Shown: positions 38,003 to 50,489 of the stretch, one piece after another
Layout: each line of letters begins with the position of its first letter
Numbering within the stretch: position 1 is the stretch's first letter
From: Pohlia nutans
Taxonomy: Eukaryota; Streptophyta; Bryopsida; Bryales; Mniaceae
NCBI GenBank assembly: GCA_022496805.1
Contig: CM040100.1
Span: forward strand, 19,435,009-19,499,008
Reading direction: 5' to 3'
DNA length: 64,000 bases
The notes under the pieces: model-generated
Told to the model about the DNA's origin: nothing
Databases searched by the model: none
The model's input: the letters and a program-made list of their open reading frames with translations, nothing else
Position numbers and translations under genes: made by a program

Positions 38003-40041
38003 AACTTTTTAAGGCCCCAAAAATAACGGAATTTAAATTGTCAAATTGCATTGTAATCACAGTAAAGTCTACTTCATAACGAATACAATCACACATATGT
38101 AATTGTAAATCATACAATTTTTTGATGTTTTCTATATGGTACCTACCATTTAGTTATGCCAACATTTGTGAAAATTACAACTTCCAATTAACGGTACATA
38201 TTAGAAATGAACATTTACAATTCTTTTAGAGATACTGGATTCGACAACACTTGAACTACTTGTATGATTTCTTACTTGTTCCTTACCTTAAAGCAAAAAA
38301 TCTTTGACTATTTCCTACATTTTCACTATGAAATGATTAATAGTGTATAATAGAAATACAACATATTCTTATATTTTCAAAAACTCTCTTTGCACTATTT
38401 TTGAAGAAGAAGCACATTGTGATGCACTTCCAATGCAATGTGAGGTTTTTTTAATCTGTTCAATTTTTAGTATGCTAGAGCTTCATACAGATTGTTCAAC
38501 TTCATAGTGAAAAGTGACCCTACATTTTGTACATATCTTCTACTCGACTGTACTCACTATACTGTCATGGTTTTATACATACTTTTGATGGGCGTAATGT
38601 GCGTGGCCCTGCACGACGTGGACAGAGAAATGAAGCGCGATACCGACAACAAGGGCGTGACAACACTAACGAAGGATTCACGTGGCCAGAGGCAACAGCC
38701 ATGGACCTGGAAAACATGGCTCGGGATGCCTTTACCCGAATTGACAACATCCACAATGTCGCAGTCCACAATGGCGAGCAAGAACCGCTGGACAATATTG
38801 TCGTGGAGGAAGACGAACAATGGAATGAAGAGAATGCAGAACATTTGGTACGGGAATCCACCGAGAGTGTCTTCGAAGGCAGCAGTCAAAACCGTTTGCA
38901 GTGCTGCATTGTATTGTTTTCCCTGTGCAGTCTTTACTCAGTGCCTCAGACGTTTTTGGATGCGCTCTTGACATGGATAGCAGGAGATCTTCTGCCAACT
39001 TCAAATTGTTTTCCAAGAACGTCTTACAAGGTAAAAACCATGCTTATGAAGTTGGGATTAAAACACAAACAAATCCATTGCTGCCCAAATGGCCATGTAT
39101 TGTACGAGGGTATTCATGAAGAACTACAGGAATGCCCAGAGTGTGATCAACCTCGGTATATTTTAGGATCCAATAGAGTGCCACAAAGAGTGGTGCGATA
39201 TTTTGACGTTATTAAACATTTGCAAAGAATGTTTAAATGTCCAGAGATCGCAAAACACATGACATGGTACAGTTCTCATAGATCAAGGGGTCACACCATG
39301 CGGTGTGTTTCTGATAGTCCTCAGTGGAAGACTATTGATCTTCTGTACCCCGACTTTGCCCAAGTACTCACAAACCTTCGACTCGGGCTAGTTGGAGATG
39401 GCATTATCCCATTCAAGAACAATGCCATCAAACACTCCACGTGGGTGTTACTCATCACCATCTACAACCTTCCACCGTGGTTGCTGACGAAGAGGTTTTT
39501 TATATCACTAGCAATGTTGATTCCAGGACCGAAGTCCCCTACCGCTGATAATATCGACATTTTCATGCGGCCATTAGTACGGGACTTGTTGAAATTGTGG
39601 ACAGGGATTCCAGCTATGAACATGTCTAAACCAGAAGGGGAAAGGGCGTTCACTCTACGGGGTATGTTGATTTGGACTGTAAATGATTTCCTTGCGTACG
39701 GGCTATTGTCAGGACAACAGGTGCATGGGTACAAAGGCTGTCCCTTGTGCGGTCCAGAGACTTGTGCAGAGCATGTGTTGCTTCTGAACAAAATGCTATA
39801 CATGGGCGGTAGACGTTATTTAGAAGGAGATCATAGATTTCGAAGGGCCCGAGCAGCTTTCAATAACCACCAAGAGTGGCGATTGTCTCCGGAAGCACCA
39901 ACAGGGGAGGAAATTCTGTGTTGGGGGACTCAAAGATCACAGTTTCTTAGCGATGGTGGGGTAGAGAACTCAGATATGGACCCTGTGAAGCGTCATGGAG
40001 TGAAACGGAGAAGCATTTTTTTTTATCTCCCATACTGGAAG

Positions 40042-42802
40042 GTAAGAAATTAAACTTTAAACGTCTGAACGTGCCTTTGCGGCCAGTAGTATACGTTGTA
40101 TTTTGATTGTATTTGGAATGAATCCAAAGCTCTAATGGGTTATAGGTCAACAGAGAAGTTATTGGTCAAAAGATAATGAACATAGGGTATGTGGTAATGT
40201 CTGTGTGTCCATGACAGTTGTAGCTAATTATAATTTATGAACGTACAATACACAAAACCCATATAGTATTTTAGGTTATGTCCTATCCGTAAGCGAGGTG
40301 AAGGACATTACTACGGAAAAACAGGACACGTAACAATATAACATGAACTGTAGATATTGCACCCTTAACAATGAATAGAAAAAAACGCATAGTAAGTCAA
40401 AGCTGATGTATGTGGTGATGTTTTAAGGTGATTTCAACAGTATAACGGAAACAGCTAGACAGGGTATCTGTTTCAGTGAAGACCCCATTTTCATTGAGTG
40501 TGAGACATTAATGAGAGTAAATTAAAGTGTACCGAAAAGAACAATTTTGAAATTGTTGTACATATTTAATGCTGCGAATACATACCAGCATTCGCCAGAG
40601 GTGGAAGTTACATTCCCGTGTCACCAAAACTTGCATCATAGAATATGTTCCATTGATCCACATAATCAATGTATTATGGACATGTGCCATATGGAGAGTC
40701 ACTGATGGTACACTTGTAATAGAATTTTCCAATACATTTTATGAGTTGTAAAGTCCGATGATTCCCAATATGGCAGAATTGTTTAGTCGATAACAAAGGG
40801 GACCTAATTGATTCAGTACTGCCATGTACTAAGAATTTAAGAAGTTTTCATATTTAATCTTATTGATTTGATGATTATTTGAATAAGTACAGATTTTCCA
40901 AAGTGAAAGTCATAGGTTTACATAAAACCAATTATGTGCTCTAATGTATAAATGAGGTACATTTTCCGAATGAAAATATATTAAATAGGCAAGAATATAG
41001 GGTGGTTGGTTTTGGGTTCGAGTTGTAGGTTTTAGGTGCCTCGACCTTATTCTGATCTGAAGTGGACTCCTAGATTTAATGGAGAGGATGCAGCATGTCA
41101 ATACCATAACATGTTGAAACTTGTAGAGATCTTTGTAAAATACAAGGTGACAAAGTTTGTGTAACAACATGATTTACAAGAAGTTACTGGGGAAAAATAC
41201 ATACATGTCCTGTACATTACATAGATAAATAGGAATTGTCCATGTAGGAAGGTTTTATGTGTCACTTCATTCACCAGATACCTTAACCCCTGAAGGAGCA
41301 ACTGTCAAAACTAGGACATTTAAAAGTCCAAGTAGGTTCCCAATGTGTAACAAAAAAATTATTTGTTTTTGCAATAAATTAGAAGAATATGATACATCAT
41401 TAAAAATGAAGAAATCTAAATGCTTTTTGTATTCCAAATGTTTAAGTGGAAGTTATGGTTGAAAATTGGTTTTTTTGAGGGAAAAAATGCATTGTGGGGA
41501 AGGATCGAACTCATCGAATTGAACATCTAATATTATTATTCTTCGACTTTAATTGTTGCATCTTGTTATAGATTACGAAGAGAGTGCATGGTAAAGTTTT
41601 CATGGAATTTGACCATACAAATTGCAAGATTATAGCTTTTGAAGTGAGAAGATGAAATTGTTGTCTATTTGGATATTTTGTGACCAACTGAGAGGAGATA
41701 AGTAAAAATGTTTTAGTGGTTTAAAAAACTAATATTAATTTTTATTTAAATGTTTCATAAGGTATGTTTATGAAGAGGAAAAAAAATTCACAAGAAAATG
41801 ATAGAAAAAGGTGAAAATGATGCTGAAGAACAGGAAAATGCACGGTCCTGTAAGGGTTATTATAATGATCTAATACGAAACTATGGAACTGGGGGCTGAA
41901 CCATGGCAGGAGTAGGGAATGAAAAATGAAGTAGTGGATTTCACAAGTAATATGGCATTCGTGTGTAATAATCGTTATATTTCTTTTTTAGTTTTTTTTT
42001 TTTTATGGAGTGTCACTTGTGATGTTTTGCAACATGATTAGAAGTCATAATTTTTGATAAGTTTGACAGTCCTAAAACCCACAGCTCAAGCACTCTGGCT
42101 TTTTTTTAGCAGTCCTAAATTGAAAAAATAGTTAATATGACCGTATTCGAAATAGGCTTTGATGAAGATAGCAATTATTTGCAACATCTAATTCACATTT
42201 GTCAATTTTATACAAATTTCCAAAGTGGAAAGTAAACCGTGACCCAAGAGCAATTACATGCTATAATGTACAGATGAGGTACATCTTCCCTATGAAAATC
42301 TAGAAAATAGGTTGAATGGTTCTGGGGAAGTGGTTGGTAATAGGACAACCAACCGTAATATGTATATGAAAAATACTATAGAAAGGAATGAATACGAAAC
42401 TATATGATGGATGAATGGACAACTAGACATTATGAAGATATCAGGAAAGGTGCGATATTTATGTCCTAGAGAATAAACCCATGGGAGTGCAAACTAGTGA
42501 TCTGTTAACATGCAATGCAGAAATGTGTTTTAGGTAAGGTAAGGTATGAATAAGGTATATGTAAATATTTTGTGGAAACAGAAGTAGTCGGCTCGAAGAA
42601 TAAATTATTTATGACAGTACTGATATACCGTGGTTGAGATTTAGGTCCCAGTATGGTTCACTAGTTTAAAGTAAAGCCCTCGCAGTGTAAAGCGACTGCT
42701 CTATGATCAGACAGTGTCGACGAGACAGATTAGGTATTTTCTTCTAAGCAGTGTTGGTGGACAATAAGAGTTACTAAATCCGTGCTGTGATTGATGTAAA
42801 AG
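40042..42802 (+). other. 2,761-bp intron of the transposase gene
   Basis: Bounded by GTAAGA and AAAAG, with codon phase 0 on both sides. It contains a possible decayed TTAA-CCC element beginning at 41,283 (TTAACCCCTGAAGGAGCAAC). No other gene seen. Confidence 0.75.
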
Positions 42803-43772
42803 GATCTTCCGGTGCGCCATGTTTTGGACATCATGCACTGCAAGAAGAACATTGTAGAGAATATTTTGAAAACCACATTTGGAGAGAAAGACTCCTCTGA
42901 TGTTCGGACAGATTTGCAAGCTCGTGGCATAAGACCGCACCTGCATCTCCAATCGCTTGGGCCCAACCGGGATAGGTACTACATGCGTGACGCATCATAT
43001 GTCCTTTCGGCAGAGGACAAAGCCAAGGTACTGCAAGTGCTGAAGTCTCTAAGAACACCTAGTCATTACGTTTCTGCTTTGTACAAAAAAATAAGCAAAG
43101 GGAAACTAAGTGGACTGAAGTCGCACGACTTTCATGTATTGTTACAGCAGATATTACCACTTTGTTTCCGAAAGGTGTCAAACAAGTCTCTTGCTGGGGC
43201 TGTGATAAGATTGAGTAGGGTGTTTAGAAAGTTGTGTGCCAAAACATTCAGAAGTGGGGAGAAGGAACAGTTATTAGGTGATGCAGCCGAAACCATGTGC
43301 ATGCTAGAAAAAGAGTTTCCCCCAGCATTTTTTGATATCATATCACATTTGCCTAATCACTTGGTGGAACAATTGTTTCAGTGTGGTCCCGTTCATACGA
43401 GGTGGATGTACCCGTATGAACGATATTTTAAAACACTGAAAGGGTATGTTCGGAACTTAGCAAAACCAGAGGGCAGTATTGCTCAGGGATACCAAGTGGA
43501 GGAGGCTTTGGGCTTCATTACAGAGTACATGAGAGACTACAACATCACCACTCGGAGAGTGTGGGACGATCAAGAGGAGCCAACAATGGTGGATGAGATA
43601 TTGGAGGGGAAAGGAAAACCAAAGTTGTTGTCAGAGGGTTTGAGGAATGTGATGCATGATTTCATTTTGGACAACGCTTCCCACATTGAACCATATTGTG
43701 AGTAAGGACCCATAATCCTCTAGATTAAATTCTATGCATAAGAAGGTTTTGTTTTTTTGGATATATAATGTA

Positions 43773-43994
43773 TAAGGTAGAGGGCTCCTAAACCAAAAGG
43801 CTTCTAATTCCAACACAATCTAAAACATGCATTTATGTTATAACCCAAATCTATGCACATCAGAGAGCTCTTATAGAATGTTGACCAAAATGATAAGCTA
43901 TCTATGGTCTACCAAGAAATAACCACTAGGATGATTATAGTGCATAGATTTTGTTGAACTCAGAACCCTGTTGGTTTTGGAGCAGTAAACCTTA
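43773..43994. mobile_element. 222-bp inverted-repeat element M, copy 1
   Basis: Ends TAAGGTAGAGGGCTCCTAAA and the inverted TAAGGTTTACTGCTCCAAAA. Related throughout to 46,377-46,602. It sits in the transposase gene, just after the likely donor at 43,698. Confidence 0.8.
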
Positions 43995-46376
43995 TGTTCT
44001 GATTGTAGCAAATTCACATATTTTAATTCAAGAAATAAAAATGAGAATGGAGACCGTATTAACCTACCCAAACATTGAAATGTCCTAGTTATAACATTTG
44101 GTCCTTTACGGGTTAGTGACAGTACCCAGGACACCTCAAACGGTGACTATGTCAAATCACTTTAGTAGATTTTCTGTCTACAATGGTCTCCTCATGTACA
44201 ACATATTTAAGTCTAACCCATGGTAAATATTTCTTGTACATCTACCATATGCTTGTTTTGGAACAGTCAGGCCGAATAGGGGTTTCCAATCGAGGTTAGA
44301 CTGTTAGAGGTGTAGTGAGAAGGTTAAGGAAGAGGGTGATCTGCATATGGTACAGATTGTTGTGGGGCATTATCGGACTACAGGATTAGAGACTGCAGGC
44401 ATGGGTGATTGTGGGTGGGTTTTTTCACACACTTCACAAGTCAATTGACTGATGGTAATAGGGCAGTATAAGATGCCGTGATAAAATGAGGAAGAGATTG
44501 AGCCTGAAATTCTTAGTTGCAGGTGAGTTTTGGAATGGGGTATGAAATGAAAGTTCTATTTGAAACAGAGATAGATAGGAACCCCAAAACGTAGGAGGGT
44601 GTCCGAGGAACTGACAATTTAAGAAAAAACATCATAAAGTACCGTTTAGAAGAATATTATGCAATTGATATAGAACTGAAAGTTCTAAATTTCAAAGTGT
44701 ATATTCCATCCATATGGTTTGATTCACTAATAGAATGACCAATATTTAATTATAAGAAGTACAAACCATGCAGTTTTGGCTTGGTCAAGACTTGACATAC
44801 TTCTACATTTGTAATTTTAGAGAAATACGTATTCTACTATGACTACGTCTAGCCAATAGAGAGGACAACAACTTGGTGAAGAATCTCCAAAAAGTTGGGT
44901 GACTTTGATCCACGCATTGATGACAATGTGAGAAGGCTTTGAAACCAGTCATGATCCAGTGTCTGGACTCTGGGACATTAAACCGTAAACAACAATTGTT
45001 GCATAGTTCAGCATAGAATACAGAATGTGAAGTGAAGGAAGTATGTCGAGGGTGCAGAGTACTTGGGGAGTAACTGAAGGAAAGTGGGACTTTTATTCAT
45101 TGTTTCTGTACAGAGTTGAATATTCAGGAAATTGTAAATATAAGAAATTCCATGTTGTGGCAGTAAGAGACGGAGTAATTTCGTTTACATGCCGTATTAC
45201 ATAAATCACGTAGCAGTTTATGTTGTTGAACATGATGCAGAAGGTATCAGGTGATCTGGAAAGAAAGGAGAAACGCACGCATAGAGTTTCGAAGGCGACA
45301 CCCACGCAGAAACGGGAGACCAGGGGCACCATATCCTTCTGGCCTGGAAGAAATTCAGCCATTTGCAAAATGGCTTGAAACAGATGTTCAACAAGCAAAA
45401 GATTAGGGGATAGCGGTACATGATGATGTCGAAGACTCTTCCAAACCACCCTCTCTACAAGCACAAAGATTTCGTAGTATGTATTCTTACGGCTACCACT
45501 TTCGAGTTAAAAGTGCAGAAGAAAGTGTGAATAATACTTGTGACTGAGGAGTAGCTGGCATTTTCCGTAGACCTTGTCGTTCAGGGATGCAAGATCCAAA
45601 CCCTGTTGATGCCAACCTTGAGTACATAGGCCAAATTCAGGAGATCGTGGAATTGAATTACGGACGGCATTGCGTTGTGGTGTTGGATTGTGAGTGGGTG
45701 AAGGCCAACTATAGGGGGAGGAATGCTACAGTAAAAAAAGATGAGTGGGGGTTCACTATGGCTAATTTTAATGCACTTGTACCCACACGGGTATGAGTCA
45801 TTTGCTTTCCCAATTCACTGTGAGCAGGTATTTTTCTCTGACGATGAAGATGAGCCAGGATGGAGAGTAGTGTTGAGAACGGAGATCAGAGGTCGCAGAA
45901 TTGACAGTGCCATGGAGGAAGAAGAAGAGGCGGAAATATTTGCCATGGGCAGGGATATTGATTTTGAGGGACTTCGCGCACCAGCAGAAATTCCAGAGAC
46001 AAATCCAGCCCCCCTCCCCAATGGAAGGCACATTCGAATGACTCAAAGTGTGGAGCAGATGGGAGAAGCAAATGCTGAAGCTTTTGATAAAGACGTTGGT
46101 GAATCTTCTGAAGAGGAGGATCACAGTTGGTAAATCAAGGTAAATAGTTCTTATCCTAAACCACTTGATAATTTAAAAACTGGACGTCGTATTATGTTTG
46201 ACAATAAATAGATGAGGAATGAATTTACTAAATGGACAGAGAAACATACATTGTAAACTTGCAAGAGAGTGACCATAACAGGGAATAGTGAAACAGAGTA
46301 CTATAGAGGTTGAAAAGCAGGTACCTTCAGATTATTCCCATTACTTGAATTTGCATACAGTATAATTCAATCTCCA

Positions 46377-46602
46377 TTAAGGTAGAGGGCTCCAAAACCA
46401 ACAGGGTTATAATTCCAATTGAATCTATACTATGCATTTATTGTAGAACACAAATATATAGGCACATCATAGAGCTCTTATTGAATGTTGACCAAAATGA
46501 ATTGCTATATATGGTCTGTCTAGATTTAGGTTGTAGGATGATTATTATGCTTACATTCTAAGGGAATTTGAACCCTGTAGGTGTTGGAGCCTTCTACTTT
46601 AA
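46377..46602. mobile_element. 226-bp inverted-repeat element M, copy 2
   Basis: Bounded by TTAA on both sides (46,377-46,380 and 46,599-46,602). Left end TTAAGGTAGAGGGCTCCAAA, inverted right end TTAAAGTAGAAGGCTCCAAC. The TTAAGGTAG start resembles the N1 element at 7914-7917 read inward. Confidence 0.8.
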
Positions 46603-46604
46603 CC

Positions 46605-47690
46605 CTAAACAGGGCTGTACATATGCTCACCTAACCCACTGCTGTTTGCAAATCATGGGGTCCAGAGGAGCAGATTATGTGATGTTAAGTTAGAGCTTCT
46701 GATTTATATGGATTCCAAGACCCTGAACAGCATATATGCAAGTACGTAGCAGCTGACTCATGTTTCAAGCTTAATCCATTGTCAGTGGATGCGGTATGTA
46801 CCTATTTGTGTTTTTCTTAAAACATCATTTCAGACGTAGATTTAGTTTGCACTGTGACAAGACAGGCTGCATACCAGAGATTGTAGTGACATTTCATCTA
46901 GAATATGTTAGTATGCAGGTCAGCGCAAAATAATTCAGGACGCTACACATGAAAGAACCATACTATGGAGCAAACCCCATGAATTGCCTCATGTATGAGA
47001 AGTTCCATAGTTTTTTTAGCACAGTAAATAGTGTTCAGTAAATAAACAAGTAGACACTGTTGTATGGATTATGTAGTAGATTTCATGAAATCCGGGAGCT
47101 CCTTGGACATTACAAATCACATCATCAGAATAGGTGGTTTGGGAAAACAATGCGGAGTCGTGGGCAGTGAAACCAGTAGGGTAAAATGGGTCCATATTAC
47201 TGAATATGTATATGGAGATGACAACGTCATTTTCTAAACCCTTGTTACACAGCAATGGGCAGTTATATTTACATATGGTAAAAGTTGTTCCACTTCCGTT
47301 TTCATGAGAAGTACTTATTGTTATAGAGATCAGCAGATGAGATGTAAAAAAAAAATCCTCAACATTTACCACAGGAGGCAAGTTAAGAAATTTCAACTAC
47401 CCCCCCTCGTTAAAAATGTGTAATGTTATGAATATTACATCACGTAATACATTGGACATGCCACATAAGCAAAGCATGAGATCCACGTCACCAAATTTGA
47501 ATTTGCAAAAGTACAGTACCCAAACCAATAGAAAAGAGGCCGTTGTTTTGACTATGTGCACAGAAAGATTGAAATTCTGTTATACTGGTCGATGCAGTGC
47601 ACAAACCAACAGAAATGTGTTGGTTTTCTATTGATTTGGACTACATTTTCTAGTAGTGCAAAATCACTATGCATGCGTGGAATTGGGCAC
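46605..47690. other. CACTA right subterminal region, no gene seen
   Basis: AT-rich with short frames only (for example 47,016-47,396 minus) and no domains. The GTAAAT after the codon TTG at 46,130 could be a further donor of the transposase gene, but no following exon was recognised. Confidence 0.4.
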
Positions 47691-47693
47691 TAC

Positions 47694-47737
47694 TTGCTTG
47701 GGCATCTCCCTTGACAGTGCCACCTTTTCTACTAGTG
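47694..47737 (-). repeat. Right terminal inverted repeat of the CACTA element
   Basis: Reads CACTAGTAGAAAAGGTGGC on the minus strand and pairs with 29,084-29,127 over 44 bp with six mismatches. Confidence 0.93.
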
Positions 47738-47740
47738 GTT

Positions 47741-48301
47741 CAAATTATGTTTTTAACATAATAATCATTTTGTGATGATTTTTATTTATTTAACAAATGG
47801 TTTTCAAAATGTATACTATTCAAAAACATCCAATCTAACAATATGTTGGCATTAAATAAGATTAGTGGTAACAGATGGAAAATGACATATGTAGTTTATA
47901 TGTAATATTTCTAAAAATATACAATTAATTTAGTGTAAGTTTTGTTCCTAATTTTATTTATTTATTTTTAATACAACATGAACTAAGTAAAATACAACGA
48001 CTAGTATGTTGTTGTATAATACCAATGTAATTGTACATTTTTTGATTCCACTGTGTGAAAACTTTATACACCTTTTTTTTTGGCTTTGTCAAGAATGCAT
48101 GTTGACTAAAGGCCCCAAACCACATCACATAAGTAATAGAAAGTAAATTCTTTTGGAGCCTAGACTATGTTTTTACAATATAACAACATTAAGTCGTGAC
48201 AAAAATCTGATACTTGAATAGAGTGTGTGATTTCTTTACGTGTGTTGGAGAAAAGAAAAATAAATCAAAATAAATGAAAGAATAATCAATCAAATCATTA
48301 A

Positions 48302-48379
<78 letters not shown>

Positions 48380-49698
48380 TATATGCATATATAAATTGTC
48401 CCCTTTATCATGACAAGGCCATTTCCTTGGGACAACTTTACATCCAACTTGTGCATTTTATTAGATTTTATCGAAAAAAATCAAATATATAGTAATAATT
48501 TAGTAAAAAATGTAATAAATATTGAATATGATTTACATTCGAAGAAAAAATATGAAAGGATAAAAACTACATTGATCCAATCTCAACTTGTAGCAAATTA
48601 AATGTCATTGAAGCATTTATTTCATCATTTTTCATTCTATTACCATGTTATTTTTAACATCGCCTTCTCTACATTTATTCAATTTATTCAATTTTTGATT
48701 CTATTATCATTATTGTACATGTTTTAAATAATTATCTTTCAACTTTTCAATTCTAAATAACATTTGTGTATTGCCCTTAACCTCTAAAGACCCATGAAGA
48801 TGCATTGTGTCCAAGAATAATTTCATTACTTTAGTAACTTATTAGAATTCCTTAATTTTGACTCAATGTTAACTAGAGAATTGTAGATGTCCGTTACAAG
48901 AACACAAAAATCCTTCAAAATGTGCAACTGTGTTGATCGATCCGCCGAGGAAGAATTAAACGTCAATCCGAGTGAATTTGGGACATGGTAGTTAGGGAGG
49001 TTAATGATATGAAGGGTATATTTACACTAGGGTGTCAAATTTGTCAAAACAAAAAGTGTACATGATATAAAACATATGCCATCACTGCATCATTAATACT
49101 ATATAATAATTAAAATTTGTTTTAATATATTTAAAATATATTTGGACTATTTATATTTTAAATATTTAGAATCTTTTCTACATATTTCACATTGTGGGAA
49201 TATTTTAAAATAATCCTTCTCTTTTTTGAAATCTTTCCACATTTTATGCAGTGTAACAATTAATAATGATCACAAACACCAACTCAACCAGTTACCAACA
49301 AGTCACTTATCAATATTTTGGAATCAATCATTGTTGTTGTGTTTAGTTTTAGAACACTATTTTTTTCTAAGCACATAGATACAATATATTTTTGTATGCC
49401 TCTAAAATTTCAAACATTAATCATAGTCCTAGAATTTATGAGAATTTTTGCAGCAAGTTTCATGTTGATTTTGCTCAAAAAATTAAGAAAACAACGCATG
49501 ATCAAACCTTATAATTATGAAATTCATACGGTAGATTGTTTTGAAAATTTTAAAACAATATCACGACTAAGTCCTCTTTGAGCTTCAACGGTGAAATTTT
49601 CTACATGAACACCAATTGAGAGGTACAACTGCATTCTTGAAAGCAACATGAGAAGTGATAAAAGTTTAGTGATGAATATAGTTGTTTAGGAATTATTA
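47741..49698. other. Intergenic, AT-rich, no gene seen
   Basis: Contains the long AT microsatellite and a possible solitary TTAA-type end at 48,777 (TTAACCTCTAAAGACCC). No coding signal. Confidence 0.5.
48305..48374. repeat. (AT)35 microsatellite
   Basis: Seventy uninterrupted bases of AT, followed by interrupted ATATGTACATATATGCATAT. Confidence 0.97.
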
Positions 49699-50320
49699 GG
49701 GTTATCTGCTAACTTACCTTGAGTTCAATTACGATACCATGAATTTTTCTTAATATACTTTTATTTGTGCACTCCAAATAGTTATAAGGTATAGAAGAAC
49801 TTGGTGGTCTCTCATTATTAGGTGTATAAGAGCTTGGTGGTCTAAACTCAAGGAAACTTTTTTTGTCATCAAAATAGATGTTTTTGAGCTTTTTTAAAAT
49901 TTAGAGATCACCAAGCTCTTATACACCTAATAATGAGAGACCACCAAGTTCTTCTATACCCTTAGGAAAGTCACTTAGTGTGAATGTTGGGATATATGAG
50001 CAAACACATGGTATTAAATGAGGGGCTATGAAATAACTGAAACAATGTACTATTTATAGTATATTTAGGGTACATTTACATAACTTTCCAATAATATTTG
50101 TAAAATATTCTCAAATTGGTTTTAAAACACCCTATATTACTCCTAAGAATTTATAAATTTTATCTCAAATGAATAAAAGACACCCTATTTTTGTTCTCTC
50201 ATGGTTATTTAAATTTTTAATGGTGACTTCCTCGGGTCCATACCTTATAACTATTTGGAGTGAATAAATAAAAGTATATTAAAGCAAAATTCATGGTATC
50301 TTATTCAAACTCAAAGTGGG
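49699..50320. mobile_element. Long-arm inverted-repeat element 3, interrupted
   Basis: The left arm starts AGGGTTATCTGCTAACTTAC and contains AACTTGGTGGTCTCTCATTA. The right arm begins at about 49,908 (ACCAAGCTCTTATACACCTA) and is split by an insertion at 49,971-50,237. It resumes with ACCTTATAACTATTTGGAGT and ends at about 50,320, where another MITE follows. Confidence 0.75.
49971..50237. mobile_element. Small element nested in the right arm of the long-arm element
   Basis: Left end CCCTTAGGAAAGTCACTTAG; reverse complement of the right end ACCCGAGGAAGTCACCATT. It splits a right arm that is continuous in the sister copy at 27,900-27,970. Confidence 0.6.
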
Positions 50321-50486
50321 TTACCGTACGTTGTGGTTGGTTTCGGACAGCCAGGTGTCAAAATTGAATTTCCACATCAGATTTTGAGAGGTCCACGTCA
50401 CCCTTAACTAATCACAAGATGACATGTGGCACTTTGGGACAAAAAGTAATTAATCAATGTCGAAACCGACCACAACGTAGGGTAGT
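50321..50486. mobile_element. ~166-bp inverted-repeat element
   Basis: TTACCGTACGTTGTGGTTGG at the left pairs with the inverted right end CACTACCCTACGTTGTGGTC; GGTTTCG follows in both arms. No coding capacity. Confidence 0.75.
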
Positions 50487-50489
50487 GCA

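Larger units (their letters stand above)
37494..46133 (+). pseudogene. tnp2: CACTA Tnp2 transposase gene with C-terminal lesions
   Basis: Exon 1 (about 37,494-37,673) carries a Cys-rich transposase-associated domain (PCACNCCRGASIRK, then HHSIHGRDAY). Exon 2 (about 38,560-40,041) holds the Tnp2 core: LRLGLVGDGIIPF with a probable catalytic Asp at 39,397-39,399, LLIPGPKSP, NIDIF and WTVNDFLAYGLLSG. Exon 3 (42,803 to about 43,697) joins in phase as YLPYWK|DLPVRHVLDIMHCKKN and continues into DUF4218 (SHDFHVLLQQILP, FPPAFFDIISHLPNHLVEQL, RWMYPYERYFKTLKGYVRN). Exon 4 (about 45,250-46,133) encodes the linker and DUF4216 (GQIQEIVELNYG, KKDEWGFTMANFN, CEQVFF) with an acidic tail. It contains in-frame TAG (45,404-45,406), in-frame TGA (45,545-45,547) and a +1 shift at the G run 45,789-45,791. 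The family cuts and pastes CACTA elements; the core is intact but the C-terminus is broken. Confidence 0.85.
29084..47737. mobile_element. Complete CACTA (En/Spm-type) DNA transposon, 18,654 bp
   Basis: Both ends are CACTAGTAGAAAAGGTGGC in inverted orientation (19 identical bases). The match extends to 44 bp with six mismatches, including GGAGATGCCCA. A second, inner CACTACTAGAAAAT motif follows each end (about 29,129 and 47,640-47,660). The flanks are GTT at 29,081-29,083 and 47,738-47,740, the 3-bp target duplication expected of CACTA elements. Inside are a Tnp2 transposase gene (plus strand) and a divergent Transposase_24-like gene (minus strand). The element also hosts smaller insertions at 36,768-37,349, 43,773-43,994 and 46,377-46,602. 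Both genes carry frame lesions, so this copy is probably not autonomous now, although its ends look mobilisable in trans. Confidence 0.95.

Noticed and set aside
45791..45830. A possible 40-nt intron (GTATGA … GAGCAG) that would remove the transposase frameshift
   Set aside because: Too short for a plant intron, and it would remove residues (FAFPIHCEQ) that fit DUF4216.
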